64,000 nucleotides of DNA, taken from assembly GCA_038744785.1 (NCBI GenBank), contig JBCDLX010000021.1, forward strand, positions 19,819 to 83,818. The letters run 5' to 3'. The translations under genes were made by a program, and so were the position numbers. Below the pieces are notes generated by a model. The model ran no database searches, was not told where the DNA came from, and saw only the letters and a list, made by a program, of their open reading frames with translations. This DNA comes from Ovoidimarina sp038744785 (GTDB taxonomy: Bacteria; Pseudomonadota; Alphaproteobacteria; Rhodobacterales; Rhodobacteraceae). This document shows positions 62,833-64,000 of the stretch, piece by piece; the stretch's first letter is position 1, and each line of letters starts with the position of its first letter.

Positions 62833-63860
62833 ATGAAAATTTCAGACACGACAAGGGACCTTTCCGTATTTGATGCTGAAACTATTATAAATATCTTCCT
62901 TTGGGGCCAAGACACGGTACCGGCAGCGCTATTTGATCGTGTAAAGACTGCGGAATATGTGGAATCTCTGCCCCAAGTATTTATTGAAGGCGTAGGGCAG
63001 GTGCCCGTTGTAAGGCTTCGAATTGACGCCGATGATTTAATGACATCCGGCTCGGGACGTTTCGCCAAAATCTCTCAATTTGAAATCGTGGCAGATTTTT
63101 TTGCCTCGTCTACGTTAACGGAAGGCGTATATAATTTTGCTTCCCTTGAGAGCGCGCTTTTTCCGGAGTTCCAGAAGGATTATAAGAACAGTTTTGGGCT
63201 CGAACATTATACACGATCAGATGACATCGATCTTAATGCGGAGCGGACATATATTTTTAATAACAGTTCGTTTACACTGAGGGATGATGCCGGTGGTGCA
63301 GATTTTGAATTCGTTGTAAACTCAGATGGCTCGCGAGAAATTAGAAATGTAAAAATAGCGCCATTCAACGATAACTTTGATTTTGTTGGGGGCTCACGGA
63401 GATCGGAAATATTTAATTTCTTCACTGGTGATAAGATCGATCCATATGGAATTGGAACTAGAGTGGAGTTCACCTATGATCAATCAGTGATCGCCGCGCG
63501 CACTTACACGGAAGCTGACCATCAGGCCGATGTGGATTACGTAGACAGCGCGTTGTCTGGCATAACTTTGCCAATGTTGTTTACCTTGGAAGGGGTTTTG
63601 TCGACCCGTAGCAAGTTCCTATCGGCAGCCGATTACGAAATCGATGACTTTAAGACTTTTGTTGGTAGTTTTGAAGATGAGACTGTCGAGCCTTTTGACG
63701 TCTTTGGAAATGATCTATTGTTCGTGTCACGTATTTTAGTGCTTGCCGGCGAGGGCAAGGACGTTGTTTTGGGTGGTTTGTTCAGGGATCGATTGTACGG
63801 ACATGCTGGTGACGACGTATTAGACGGATGATTAGGAGCCGATGCAGTTGTAGGAGGTTC
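62833..63860 (+). pseudogene. RTX-type calcium-binding protein gene, broken by a stop codon and an IS insertion
   Basis: The intact part (62833-63831) encodes 332 residues with an N-terminal region of unknown fold and a C-terminal start of RTX repeats (LYGHAGDDVLDG). The next codon is TGA (63829-63831) where the nonapeptide pattern demands Gly (GGA to TGA, one base). After that the frame continues LGADAVVGG up to 63858, still RTX-like, and then meets the end of an IS3-family element at about 63861. So most repeats and the secretion signal are missing. RTX proteins are secreted by type I systems. Confidence 0.7.
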
Positions 63861-64000
63861 TGTCCTTCCCCCCTAGAACTGGACCATTACATTGGCTGCG
63901 AGAGGGGTATTGGGCATTGCGAGGAAGCGACATTCAGACGAAGACATCTTGAAGCTGCTGCGTGAGATTGAGCTGAGGCTGACGACTGGTGATGATGTGG
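63861..64000 (+). mobile_element. Left end of an IS3-family insertion sequence, cut by the window edge
   Basis: The terminus TGTCCTTCCCCCCTAGAACT, followed by GGACCA, has the TG start and C-tract typical of IS3-family ends and is followed after about 50 bases by the start of an OrfA transposase. The insertion lies within the RTX-type frame. The right end, target-site repeat and OrfB are beyond the window. Confidence 0.65.
63910..64000 (+). CDS. IS3-family transposase OrfA, N-terminal fragment
   Basis: From a TTG at 63910 the frame reads LGIARKRHSDEDILKLLREI and continues with ELRLTTGDDV to the window edge. The RKRHSDEDILKLLREIE segment is the first helix of the HTH region of IS3-family OrfA proteins. 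The G-rich GAGAGGGG before the TTG could be the ribosome-binding site; the real start may differ by a few codons. OrfB and the programmed frameshift lie outside. Confidence 0.7.
   Translation, partial: MGIARKRHSDEDILKLLREIELRLTTGDDV

Overview
The window reads as chromosomal DNA of a marine-type alphaproteobacterium of the Rhodobacteraceae (Roseobacter group). This is inferred from gene families and gene order. The F0 operon has paired b and b' subunits behind atpI. A mreB-mreC-mreD-mrdA-rodA block is present. ffh leads into rpsP-rimM-trmD-rplS-rpmE, a MipZ-type ATPase is present, and a GT14 glycosyltransferase carries the long C-terminal region typical of this family. Coding is dense, GC is high, and 4-base ATGA gene overlaps are common. 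The exception is the right end, where base composition drops sharply.

Layout. 1-1.7 kb: the 3' part of leuA and a small lipoprotein. 1.7-8.2 kb (minus): the rod-shape/peptidoglycan operon ending in a hydroxyacid reductase. 8.4-12.6 kb: an AraC regulator, SseB-like and uracil-DNA-glycosylase-like proteins, and an ArsR regulator with an ArsP-type permease. 12.7-18.4 kb: surface-polysaccharide functions (KpsT and KpsE, GT14 glycosyltransferase, sulfotransferase). 18.7-24 kb: a FadR-type regulator with a clear operator, an OmpA lipoprotein, DNA repair (Ada-like methyltransferase, endonuclease III), a PfkB kinase and an acyltransferase. 24.2-26.7 kb (minus): the F0 operon. 27-30.8 kb: small regulators, an azoreductase and a paralogous membrane-protein pair. 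30.8-37.1 kb: a structured region before ffh, three tandem GNATs, chorismate mutase and the translation-gene run. 37.5-39.3 kb: mipZ and a membrane protein.

39.5-56.9 kb is the most interesting block. It holds putA and two divergent operons around an RpiR regulator. The minus-strand set is a Rieske oxygenase, an Asp/Glu-racemase-like protein, a sulfotransferase-like protein, an aldehyde dehydrogenase and a CMD protein. The plus-strand set is a dimethylglycine-dehydrogenase-like flavoprotein, a medium-chain reductase, a 49-residue ORF, three consecutive enolase-superfamily enzymes and a class III aminotransferase. I read it as a catabolic system for an N-methylated amino acid or betaine. A proline-betaine type substrate is possible because putA is adjacent and a related Rhodobacteraceae epimerase (HpbD) is known, but the substrate is not proven.

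57-61 kb: an acyl-CoA synthetase and an ABC exporter. 61.2-64 kb: tRNA-Gly(UCC) with a 44-base copy of its 3' half placed like a second attachment site. It is followed by AT-richer DNA with a secreted small protein and an RTX-type gene that carries an in-frame stop and is cut by an IS3-family element running off the window.
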